Assembly (NCBI RefSeq): GCF_047663525.1
Contig: NC_092606.1
Coordinates: forward strand, 5,764,501 to 5,828,500
Length of the DNA stretch: 64,000 nt
Direction of reading: 5' to 3'
Source: Anas platyrhynchos
Taxonomy: Eukaryota > Chordata > Aves > Anseriformes > Anatidae
Position numbers and translations under genes: made by a program. The notes below the pieces were generated by a model. It did no database searches. It was not told the origin of the DNA and saw nothing but the letters and a program-made list of their open reading frames with translations. Positions 36,001 to 47,300 of the stretch are shown here, piece by piece. How positions within the stretch are numbered: the first letter of the stretch is position 1; every line of letters begins with the position of its first letter.

Positions 36001-39000
36001 CTCCAGGTTGAGGGCCCAGCAGCCAGGTTGGGCCCATTATCCGGGACGTGGTTCCTACCCTCCCAGGGGAAATTGTGAGAACAGAGGCTGGAGGAAGTTA
36101 GGGAGCAGGCACGAGTTGTAGGAGCTCAGTAATGAATGTTAATTTGTCCAAAATCAGTTTGTGTTTGCTTCCAGAAAAGCCGTGTCCCAGCGGATGCCAT
36201 TTTGGCACCTATTAAACCCCCCCAAGGAACCTTTGTGGGTTATTGCCTGTCTCGGAGCCGCCTTGCTGCCACTTCACCATGGGCTGATGTAGGAGACGAC
36301 GAGGAACCCGCCAGGCGCTTCCCTCTGGGGCTTGTTGGCAGCCTGAATTTTGGCTCGAGTCGCCGTGGGGCATCTCCCCAGGGGCAGGCACTCTGCTGCA
36401 GGAGGAGGCCTTGGATGAGTAACAGAAGCAGTTCATATTTATTGCAAAGCAGAAGTGTTAAATAACTTCCAGCAGAGACAGCTTTACTGGTGCTCGGTAG
36501 ACATGAAATAAGGAGAAATTCAGCCGTGTGTCTGTCTGATTGCTGGTGGTTCCTGTAAAGGATCGAATGCTTTTCCCTAGGATGTCAGAAGGTGGTTTCA
36601 AAGCCTTGGTGCAGGGGAGAAAAGCAACCCCAGCCCTGATGTTTTTCGGAGGCATTTACATTTGCACTGCCAAAGGCTGGTTTTCCACCTGGGTACGGCA
36701 TTCCATGGGCATGAAAGAGCCGTGGCTGCAAACAAATGCTGCTCGCCCACCCCAGACACAATTGGGTCCCTTCCACGTGGGTTACAACGTGCTGGGGCAG
36801 GGCTTGTTTCTAAGCATCTGCTGCAGGAGAGCCCTGATCCCGTCTGAGACCTTTTGTGTTGTCATAAGCATCAAAACAACACGCAACCTCAGGGCTTTTG
36901 TAGACTGTGGTCAGAGCAAAAGGGAAATTTATCAACAGGGAGGGATGTTTGTTCCCTGAAATGTGGGAGGTGATCGATGGGCTGGGAAGGGGAGGGTGGC
37001 CTGGCCCATCCATCCCCGCTTGCAGGAGCCTGGTCCTCAGCACCGCTCAGTATTTGCCATCTGGCACCTTTTTTTTTATGTTTGTTTTTCCTCTTCTGGG
37101 CCCTGACGTGTTTCAGCGTCAGCCTTTTTGCTCCGGCAACGAAAGCGATTCCAGCAAGAACCGTGCGCGTCTGAGCTGCAAGGTCGTTTTGGTTCAGAGC
37201 TCCCTGAACAGCAAGGACTAAAACCCCTCTGGTTTCTGGCTGTGCTTGCTCGGTGTTTCGCATGTAAACCAGGTAGCCCTTACGGGATAATGGTTGCTTT
37301 TCCAGTTGCCACTACAAACATTTTTGCCTATCAGCTGAGCTCCAGCAGCCTGCGCGCTATCTCTTGCCTGGCATTAAACACACCAGCGTGAGCTGCCAAT
37401 AAATAATGCAACAGATCCCCCTAGCCAGGACTTTTTCTTCTACTAATAAGGAGAAAAAGATGAGGCAGCAGGTAGCGTGGTTCAGCGGCTGACAGCTTTA
37501 GCCTAACCTCCCCCTGGGTTGTTACGCAGACGGTTTTCTCATCCCACGCGCTGTGGGTGGGATTTGCCTGGGTTTCGCTCATCTCCCTTCTTGTGTCCTG
37601 CGCTGAAATCCCCCCCAGAGGCATCTTCTCCCTGGGAAAACTGCATCCTGCAAATCCTCCTTTGCTCCTACCCATTTCTTCTTGGTTTACCCGGGTGCAC
37701 TCTTGCAAGAGTGGATTTTCCTCGCAGTACCCACGGGATTTGTGTAGGTTTTGTTATGGCCTGGCTACAGCCACTAAAATCACCCCCCCGGCTGCTGAGT
37801 TAAGCCACGGGTGGAAACGTCCTGGCTCCGTGTGGGGCCTGGCTGAGGGCTTTGGAAGGACAAGCCCTGGAGCCTGCTTCCCCAGTATGTTTTTATGGAC
37901 TTTTTATGTTAAGGTGGGCATTTCCCACTCACCTTGATGACAAATGACCTCAGTCAGCTTTAATAATCTGCAGCAGTGATTTTCAGTACTCAAATACTTA
38001 TTGTAGGGCCATTTAAGAGCTTCTGACCAGGACAAGCAGCCCCTTGTAGCATGGGAAACATTGATTGTGTATGGGGTGAGCTCCACCCTTGTTCTGCTGC
38101 TGGTGGCTGGGCAGGGAAGCAGTCTCATGCTGTGGTCTTAAAAAAAAAAAAATAATCAAAAAAATCACTCTTTGCTGAGCCCACAGGACCAGCATCATGC
38201 TGAAGTGCAATAAATGGCTAATTAACCTCACCCCCACTGCAAGGAAGAGTTGCTAAAGCCCTGTTGGTTTTATGACAACGCCATCTCTTAGAGCAGCGTT
38301 ATTTTTCTTTTCCTATGACGGTCAGTAATGTGGTGCAGGCTTCAGCGTGCATGAATATTTCAATAATAAGCCTTTGTCTGTTATTTCCCTGTCTCAGAGG
38401 AGATAAATCTCGCTGGACACAGTGACACTGGTGCAGCCTGTCCATGCTGGGAGAGCAGGGCTTGTTCTCGTGGTGTAAGGACGGGGATGTGGGGGCTCTC
38501 CAGAGGCTCGTCCTTTGCACAGCAGCCCTGGAGAAAAATGCAAACCAGCTCCCGATGCGTTTTGCAGCACGTAGAAGCTCAAGTAGGGGGGAAATATGGC
38601 TGGAGCAATGAGCTTGATGCTTTGTCAGTGAGGGAAGTCGGTGTACAAAGGATAAATAAAAGATGCAGCTCTCTAAATGCAAAGTAGCTCTGGTTTTTGG
38701 ATTTGCACAGCCAGGCTGGGGGGGCCAGGTGGATGCTGAGGCCCCGGGCAGCTGGTTCCTGTGCAAATACTTAAAGAAAATAAAAGCTGTGCAGCAGGGA
38801 GCTTATGATTTAAATAATTTAAACAGGTGGGGGGGAACCTGGGCTGTGCACAGGAGGGAGGGAAGCTGTGTGATGAGCACTGGGGTACCAAGAGAGCTCT
38901 TACTTATTTCTTACACGTAAAATAAGGATGGCTGTCCATCTCCATCACATCCCTTGCCCCCTGAATCTACCAAATCCAGTCCTTGAATAGGGCTGTTTAT

Positions 39001-39136
39001 TTCTCTAGCCAGCTAGAGTGACTCTTTGCTGAGACCTGGAGAAACAGAGCCTCTGTGCTGAGCCCCTGCGGCCATGGGCACTCTGGGGCACCAGGGAGCT
39101 GGGCAGCCGGCTGCACAGAGATCTCAGTGCCAACTC
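24041..39136. other. 15-kb gene-free, repeat-poor interval between SNHG29 and LRRC75A
   Basis: I find no exon, RNA gene or CR1 tail here. Composition shifts from AT-rich (24-30 kb) to GC-richer (30-39 kb). Only simple runs are evident: poly-T at 24,404-24,421, poly-T at 29,626-29,644 and A/T runs elsewhere. Some short stretches (27,900-28,110; 29,370-29,480) have homeodomain-like TAATTA words and look like candidate conserved non-coding DNA, but conservation cannot be judged here. Longer SNHG29 isoforms could extend into this interval. Confidence 0.6.
29626..29644. repeat. poly-T run
   Basis: An uninterrupted run of 19 T within the gene-free interval. Confidence 0.8.
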
Positions 39137-39202
39137 TTTATTAAACATTTTCAGTTATTTTGATTACGGATAGCTCCTTTATTTCAAACAGAACAGTTTA
39201 TT
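39137..39202 (-). terminator. LRRC75A polyadenylation signal cluster
   Basis: On the - strand three AATAAA hexamers occur within 66 bases (complements at 39,137-39,142, 39,178-39,183 and 39,197-39,202). They lie about 1.55 kb downstream of the LRRC75A stop and are the best candidates for its cleavage signals. Confidence 0.6.
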
Positions 39203-40739
39203 CACTGCAAAGATTCTTCATGCCTGTTGGAAAGAGTTAGCGTTAAAAAAAAAAAAAAGGTTTGTATACATGCAAATCATACTCAACTTTGCCAAATGTA
39301 GTAAAAGGAGTAGCAGAGTTTCTTCTAAGTTACCTACTTGCATATGGAGGAGAAACAACAACCGACAGCGTGAACCCCCCTGGAAAAGGTGTGCAGCCTC
39401 CTGTGCAGTGATGTTAAATGAAGAGAACCCAAGGAATGATCAAAACGTCTGTTTACACCCAGAAAAATCAAAGCCAGAGGGTCACTGCTCCGAGGCAGAA
39501 AATGATGCTGCAAGGCTGGTTGGGGGAAGGCTGTGGATGGATACAGAGGGGTTCCCTCTCAGCAAGGGGAGTCTTGTTTGGTCCTTTGGATGTAAGGGAG
39601 GGGAAGGATTTCCCACTTTCCTGCCCTTCCCCAGGTTTAGGATCAAATGAAAATGTGGTTCAGAAGCCGAAGTGTATTCCCATGCTGATGCTCTGCTGTG
39701 ATCTGTTTTCCATCCAAAAATAAAATAAAATCAATGTCTCTTAAAAACAAACAAACAAACAAAAAAAAGCATTTTACAAACAAAGCACTTCTGGTCCGGG
39801 TGGGGGTGAACACAGCCAAGTGACCCCAAAACCTTTCTGAGGCTTTGAGGCTTCGGCTGGCCGCGTCCACCCAGTCCTGAATGGCAGTGATAGAGGGGAG
39901 AAAACCCCAGGGGCTGGATTTCTTTTTTTCTTTTATAAACCTTTGGGATTGTGGCCTCTTCTGGCAGCAACAGCAACGAGCCTGAGCTGAGACCCAGCTC
40001 CGGACTTCACCGCTCACTCCCCAGGACAGACCGAGTGCCCTGCTGCCAGCTCCAGGTACCGCATGGGAAGAAGCCCTGGAGTCATTGCAGCAGCACAGCC
40101 GGTGGGAAGGGGGATTTTACAGCCAAATAAACCCCAGGCAGGCAGCAGGGCCAGCCCAGCTCTGGTAAGGCTGGAGAGGGCAGCATCCAGGCACGGGATC
40201 TAGCTCCGTGCCAGCATCAGGAAGGCAAAGCCCTCCCATGGGGCTGGTAGCAGGGACACCCCCACTTGGTGTGTGATCAGGTTTTGGGCTCGTCTCACCA
40301 GGCACGCTATTCAGCAGCTCCTGAAGTCAGGCTGGGAGAGGTCTGAAGTCCTGCTGTGGCATCTGTCTGCCAAGGGCTGTCCGTGAGGCCAGCCGGGATC
40401 CTATAAGACCTGGTCACCTTCCTTCTCCGCTTCTGTGCTCTTCTACGGGCCTTGCCCTTACACCACCTTGACGATGCGTTTTTTAAGGAGTTAAAAAGCA
40501 ATAGCATTAACGTTTGAAAAAAATCCCTGGCCAGCTTTCCCACAATGTCAATATTCACCGCCATCCCGTCCGTGCGGTCGTCGAGGAGAACGACGTCGAC
40601 GTTCGTGGCGGGGGAGGCAGGCGGCGCTCTGCGCTCCCAGAGCATCCCCACCGCCTGCGCCCACCCTCTGCCAGGACCCCGATTGTGGAGGTCTCGGGTT
40701 TGCCACCCCTGCCCAACGCGCCCACCGCGGTGCCGAGCA
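39203..40739 (-). other. LRRC75A: LRRC75A 3' UTR (inferred)
   Basis: The stretch between the LRRC75A stop and the cluster of poly(A) signals. It includes an (AAAC)n simple repeat at about 39,742-39,768. The part next to the stop (40,307-40,739) stays open in another frame, noted separately. The extent is inferred from the signals only. Confidence 0.55.
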
Positions 40740-40897
40740 TCACGTCTGCGCTGTGGCGGCGCCTTGCTCCGAGCCGGGCAGCGCCCCGGCCTCCACCGTC
40801 CTGTCTGTTTGCTGTGAGCCCATGCTGTCGGTCGTGCCCGCTCGGGTTTTATCACCCTCATCGACTCGCAGGTCCTCCTGGCTCTCGGCCCGGCCAT
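40307..40897 (-). other. second open frame overlapping the LRRC75A 3' end
   Basis: A 196-codon frame, offset from the LRRC75A frame, starts at an ATG inside the last exon and runs about 430 bases past the LRRC75A stop. The overlap is Arg/Pro-rich as expected from GC-rich sequence. The downstream part (VDVVLLDDRTDGMAVNIDIV, then a hydrophobic FFQTLMLLLFN) looks less like random GC-rich code. I do not claim it is translated. Confidence 0.2.
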
Positions 40898-41343
40898 CCT
40901 GGCTCTCCAAATCGCTCACCTGCCCCTCGCCGAACTCCAGGATGGTCGGCAGGTTGCCTTGCTTGGGGCAGCGTCTCTTGAGGCTGACCAAGAAAGGTTG
41001 GGGCAAGGAGAAGATGTCCACGTTGTTGCCCAGGTCGATCCAGGTGACGCTGGGGAACTTTTTGGGGTCCTTGAGGGTTTCGGTGAGGTCCCGCAGGATG
41101 GCTTTGGTCAGCCGGTTGCCGTTGAGGGAGAGGGTGGTGAGGTGGGGCAGCACGCAGAGCGCCGGCAGCAGCTGCAGCAGCATCTCGTCCGTCAGCTCGG
41201 TGAAGCACAGCTCCACCGTGTCAATGTGCTCCGAGCTGTGCTGCAGGTAGGACGCGATGCGCTCCAGGTCCTTCAGCGTCAGCGGGATGCCCGACAAGTC
41301 CACCGTGTTGTCCTGCGGCTTGCCCATCAGCACGGCCTTCAAG
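40740..41343 (-). CDS. LRRC75A: LRRC75A terminal coding exon
   Basis: It begins after a CTGCAG acceptor preceded by a T/C-rich tract, not at a start codon; the first full codon is TTG (Leu). It encodes LKAVLMGKPQDNTVDLSGIP, the leucine-rich repeats and the variable acidic C-terminus, and stops at TGA (complement of 40,740-40,742). GC content is very high, which produces long false frames on all strands. Confidence 0.95.
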
Positions 41344-44300
41344 CTGCAGGGGGGGAAAAGGAGAGGGGGGTAAATGTGGGGGGCATCCCTGCTTGGTGCC
41401 TCTCGCAGGCTGTGAATTATTTAGATGAGACGCTCAGCTGGGGGTAACCACCCATTCTCCAGCACTGTCAGCATGTTGGAGCTGTGGTGTCTCCCCAGCC
41501 TCGCTGCCGGGGAGCCGAGCGCTGCCGCCAAATCCTCAGATAAATGAGTGAATTCCCACGATGGCCCTACAGAGACTCATTAGCCCGAGCTCGACTGGAG
41601 CTTCACAGGTCAATTTATCTTCCAAAGTGAATCAAAGAACACATCTACAATCAGGACCTGTCGGCAGAGGATGGCTGCTGAGGGCTTTTGGCTGATGAAT
41701 TATTCCGAGTGAATTAGGAGGTGGGGAGAGCCCTGTGCTTGCTAATTGCTCTGTCAGCTGGATGAGCTCCCCTTTCTCACCCACTGCCGTAGCACAAGCG
41801 TGAACTTCTCACTAAAACCTGCAGTTCTTTTGCCTTTTGTTACACCCTGAGTTGGGCAATGGTTCTGCCTGGCACCCAAACTAGGCTGTGAAATGTTAAG
41901 GCCTCCTTAAGGAAATCAAATTTTCCCTCTCTTCATGCTCCAGAAACTGCTCAGCTGTTCTGTAGGTGTGAGAGGAGCGACCAAGCGGGACACTGGAGGC
42001 ACCCAGAGACCACCACGTGTCTTCCCGAGAAAACAGGAGCGGCTCTAACCCGAACGGCAGCTGCACGAATTAATTCCCCAGCCCGAAAACGTGGGGTTGT
42101 GCAGCAGTCAGCCAATTCTTCCCATTCTTAATTGACTTCTTAATAAGCTGATCCCAAGTACCCGGGAGACCGAGGGTAATTTCGATCCCTGTTCCTGCCT
42201 GCAGCCCTGGCAGAGGAAAAAACCTTTGGATATGCGACAGGGAGCATGAGGCAGGGCGAGCATCCTGGAGCAGCACGGTGTCTGCGGGAGGTTTTGGACA
42301 GCCAGGGAGCAACCATCTCCACCAGCACTTTGCCTGTCACCAGCTCCTGCAATCTAGCCATAAGAAACGGCCAGGCTCAATGCCGAAATAACGTCATTGC
42401 CACCAGGAAGGGTGTCCCCAAAATCCTTTCTGCTACTGAAGCCAGAGTTAAGGCCGGTGGGAGCAAGCAGACCTGGTCCAGTCTGAAACATTTACAAAGT
42501 CATAAAAGGAATGTAGAAAAATTATCTATTTGTTTTGCCATGTAGTAATCAGGCTTGGATGGTGTTGAACATATGCCGGAGCTTTTCAAATGACGTGTTT
42601 GAATTATTTCATTGTGTGGGCAGTCTCCCAGAATATTTGCCTCCTCCTCTGGGAGGTGTTTTCTGCTGTCTCCATCTCCTCAGGCTCCTCTGCTCTGTGC
42701 CACCACATCGTCAGGAACCGTCAGGCCCTGTCCTGCAGCATCTCAGGGCTTCACCACGAGCTCAGGACCCTCGATGGGAAGCCCTGGGAGGCTGGGGGAA
42801 CGGCAGAAGTCTGGGCTGCCGTGAAGAACCACCGCCTGCACCAACCTGTCACACAGTTCGGGGTTAAAGCCCAGCAACCTTCCATGGGCTCGGGCAAAAC
42901 AGTGCAAAAACATCCAAGCCCAGATGGTTGCAAGGCTCTGCATTGCTTCGGGCATCTGAGAGAGAGCCGAGGAGCAGAACCCAGCCCAGGGTGATGGATG
43001 AGCCTCCCCGTGTGCTGAGTGGGCTGTGCTTTCCCATAAACAGCAGCCCCAGCCCGCAATCACGCTCAGCAGGCCCTGAACCATCACTTGAGGCTTACTC
43101 ACAGGCAGGCAAAACTGATTGGAAAGCTTTTTTTTTTTTTTTTTTCTTTTTCCTTTAACAAATCTTGGATCATTATGCGTGAGCCTGTGGCTTATTGTAG
43201 GCATCCACCGGGGACAGGGCACAGTGGGGATTGGGGCTGGGGAAAGTCTAACGAGAGCTGCTCTTACGGTTTGTCATTATCTGCACATTTCAGCTGCCGG
43301 TTTGCCCTGACAAAGATTATTCACGCAGGCTGCTGAGCAAAAGGCTGGCCAGACAGTTTCTATAATTTTAATCTTTTTTTTTTTTCAATTATTATTAATT
43401 TTGGTGCAAGATCACAATTAGAGGAACCCAGCTGGGCTCCTCTCAGCTGCAAGACATGGTGAAGAGAGGCTGTATCTGCTACACCCCAACATGTTGCTCT
43501 AAAATGAAGTGTTTTGGAGAGGGTGGATGTTGGGAATTCCCCCGACTGCCAACGGGGCTGGAGAAAGGGTCAGGGCTTGGCCAGCGGGCACAGGGCTGCT
43601 GCAGCATCTGGATCTGGGCTCTGGTTTCCTCGCAGCAGAAGCTTTAGGCAAATAGCTAACCCAGCCTAAATACCTCCAGAGAGAAGTTGTGTCAGTGATT
43701 GATCCAAATCCCCTTCACCTGAGCTGAGCCTGGGTTGCTCTGCCATAAGGACATGTTCGAAATCAAAATTGCCAGGCTGAGCCTAAGCGTCTTTCATCCA
43801 AAGAGTTGGGGCCTCGCTTTAGAAGTGTTAGGTCAGCCTTAAAGCTTACTGAACACAAGAAAATAGCCCAGGATTTGTAGGAGTAAACAGCTCTGGAAGC
43901 TCTGGTAGCTATAAGAGCGGTGCCTTACCTACGGGGAGGATCAGAGCTCGAGCACAACATGCAGGAGAGCGAGAGGGCTTTTTAAAAACAGCTACAAACC
44001 CCTGATGTTTTCCCGTGTTTAATGTAAAACCTCTAATGGAGTTCTCTTCCCTTGGAGCAGGACGGATCACGCAGTGCTGGAGCTGTTACTAAATGATCTG
44101 GTGCCAAGCTCCAGCGAGCACATCAGTAGCGTCCTGGGGCTCGGCAATACGGCCCCGCTAAACCCTCCTGTGCCCTGGGGACTCGTGGCACTGCTGGTGA
44201 CAGTTCGTGGGGTGCTGGGTTAGCCGAACCCTCAGACACATACCTCTGCAGGCAATTAGTGGGAGTAATTAGTAATTAGTAATGATCCCTTCACCAGGGC

Positions 44301-47300
44301 CCCTTCCACCTGTACGTAGGCAGAAAGACATTTAATTTGACACGGTTATCTCTGCATATTGTTTTTTTTTTGGCAACAATGGGAATGAAACTGATGGAAT
44401 AATACATTTAATATAAAAAGAAATATATGTATGTATTTATATGTTGGCAGACACCTCTTTCCACCTAAGCTGACAAAGCCTAAACCACTCTTGTCTTGCA
44501 GTCAGGGAGCCCAAAGCTTGTTACCACCGTGATCTCACTTCAAAAAAGGGCATAATATCCCTGTGAATAAGTGATAACCGTTTAAAAGCATGGCTAAAAT
44601 CAGCATTCAGGGGCTGATCCTTGCTTTATCCCCTGCGTGGAGTGACGCTGCCTGCCTGCCTTCACGTGACTTTGTGTGGGCCTTCTTCCCTGGCTTTAAT
44701 TTAGCAAACCCAAGAAGATAACAAAGGGGGAGTGGGGATAACTTCAGGGCAGCTCTTTTTTGTTTTGTGCTGCATTCAGTCTTGCTTCACGTTTTATTTT
44801 TTTCTTTGCTTTTTTTTTTTTTTTCCTTTGGTTTACCCATACAATTCCTGCTAAGAAGTAATACAGAATTTCTCCTTAAGGATCTATCCGTTTCCCTTGA
44901 GAGGGATTTGGCTGATAGCTACCCAAACGGATCGATTACCTTGCACAAATCGCCTTTCCACCCCAAAGATCCGCAGCCTATAGTAACTGTAGGGGAAATC
45001 TCCCCCGTCAGCAGGACAGCCCTGTCCCTGTGCTGGGGGATTGCTCGCTGCTTTGCAGCTGCCTACGCTCAGTCTATCCCTCGGGAAACAAGCAAACCAA
45101 CTCCAAACATGATTTAATAAAAATAGCTCCGTGGATCCTGTGAACTGTCTCACAGCAATGAGGAGGATATTATGGTAACAAGCAGCTGTAAAAACTTTTA
45201 GCCCTGCCATAAAGTTTGCCACAGAATGACCCCAAATCTCTACAGGAAGATTTTACCATTACACAAATCCCAGTGAGTTGTGGTGGAGGAGCACTTACAC
45301 CCACTTGGTTACATCCTCATGCTTTACGAGGCTATTCCATAGGGGAAGACACAGCTTTCTTCCCAGCTGGAAACAGTATATAGGGTTTTGACTGCTGTAA
45401 TGATAGGTTTTGGCGTAAATCCATGCACTAATCCCTGATAACGCTTTGGCAGGACGTGTTGCTGGGATGTGAAGCTGTCCCGTGCAAGCCAGCCTGCTGA
45501 TTGCTGCCCTTTCCTGCAGAACCGAGAGCTGTTTTGCATGCAGCACCGGATCAGCTCACGAAATGTTCCCATGACCGAGAATGTTGATGTTTAGATCAAA
45601 GAGAATTAGAAGAAAGGGCTTTCCTCCTGGTTTAAATTCAGGCCATTTCCCTACAGCGCTCTATAACTAGGGACACGAGATGCCGACGTGCCCTGTAATA
45701 AAATGCAACTGGACAATTCAGCCACTTCCTTGGAGGAAAGGAATCAAGAAATAAGATGAGGCATCCCCAGAGAGTGAAGAAATGCGTGTGATGTCACTGG
45801 TGAGAAAACTGTTCACAGAAATGCCAGCAAAAATTATTGAAAGCAAAATGACATCGACTTTGAAAACATGCTTCATATTTTGGGCCTTTACCTTTTCCAC
45901 TTTTTTCCCTCATAATTCTTTAAAGGTCACATTGCTAAAGCATCCAAGGCTGCAACACAGAAATATCTCGCTGCATAAATATCACTGCCCATGTGGGGAA
46001 TCTACGGATTTTTGTTGTTTTAGGCTTTACAGAATAGGTATCAAGATTTCTGAGAATACAAAAAAATTGTTGGCATGGGAGGCAGCACTGTACACTCTGC
46101 ACTCATTTGTTGGGTAAAATAAATCTTTGATAAAAGACCTGTCCCAAAGTTGTGGTGTTTGGCCAAAGACAAGTTTTGAACTTATAAAAATGAGTAAAAC
46201 AGAGAAGATGAGGACAGACCGCTGCGTCCTAGGCTCTTCGTGCATGAGCCGTGGGACACCCCCTGACCCAGGAGCCGGAGCTCCCAGCGGATGAAAGGAG
46301 CAGCAGCCCTCCCAGCTCGGGATGCAGCCCAGATCAAGGGCTTTGTGGGAGGTCTGAAGTTGACACAGCGCTGCTGTGGCTGATAACATCGACAGTCATG
46401 TTAGGATGGTGGAAAAAAAAAAAAATTGGCTGGGTTTGCATCCAAAAGTCAAAGCCGCTCGGTTCCCACCACGTCTCACGCTCACCGTCCACCGCCAACA
46501 TCCTCCGGCAGCTTCGGCACACGTGTGTGTGGCTGGGATTAGTCAATGGCTGCTTTAGCTCCTTGCTTCCTGCCACAGAAAGGGTTAGGGGATTACTAAC
46601 AGTGCAGTTTAAAGTCTGGTTTTCACAGCCAGAAAGATTTCACTTCTCTCCTTACAGCGATTCGGAGCAAAGATGACTTCTTAAAATATAAAAATATGCA
46701 ACTTTAAAACTCCTTCAGAGCTTACCAATAAACACATAAGAAATTCCTAAGTCTTTGCTGGTAAGAAGGAAAGAGCCAGTGGGGATTAGTTATTTTGATC
46801 TCTTCTCGCTCCAAGAATGTTCACGGTTCTGCTAAGGTTTGCAGTTTTCACATCGTAACGTGCCGACATCCCCACTGGTAACGTCCTGCCCCTGCTGCCA
46901 GAATCACAACCTCAGGCGAGCACCGTGTGATGTGGGGGGAGGCAAGGCAGACCCCCAAGCCTGCGGCTCTTCATCTGTGGGCTTTGCTCCTAATTTTGTC
47001 CCTGATGTGTGACATCAAAACCAATTTTTCCATTTATAAAATAATTCTGGCTGCTGGGAATGACGTCACGCAACAGCCTTAAAGCCTATTGCAGGGGGAA
47101 CGCCTGTTGCCGTTGCTGAAGACCAAACGCAGGGCTATTTCTCTGCTCCAGCTCAGCATTTTTTAAGCCTCTAGTTAAGAGCACAGCTGGAAGGTTTGCT
47201 ACAATTTTCTCTCAAATTTCCTCTTGCACGCCCAGCTTTGTGTGCGTGTGTGATGCCTGCAGCTCACCTCCTCTGCGTGCCCAAGAGCAGGGGCTGCTCC

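Noticed and set aside
40753..41447. Long + strand frames (165 and 162 codons) opposite the LRRC75A last exon
   Set aside because: They are antisense shadows of a GC-rich coding exon whose real - strand frame matches LRRC75A.
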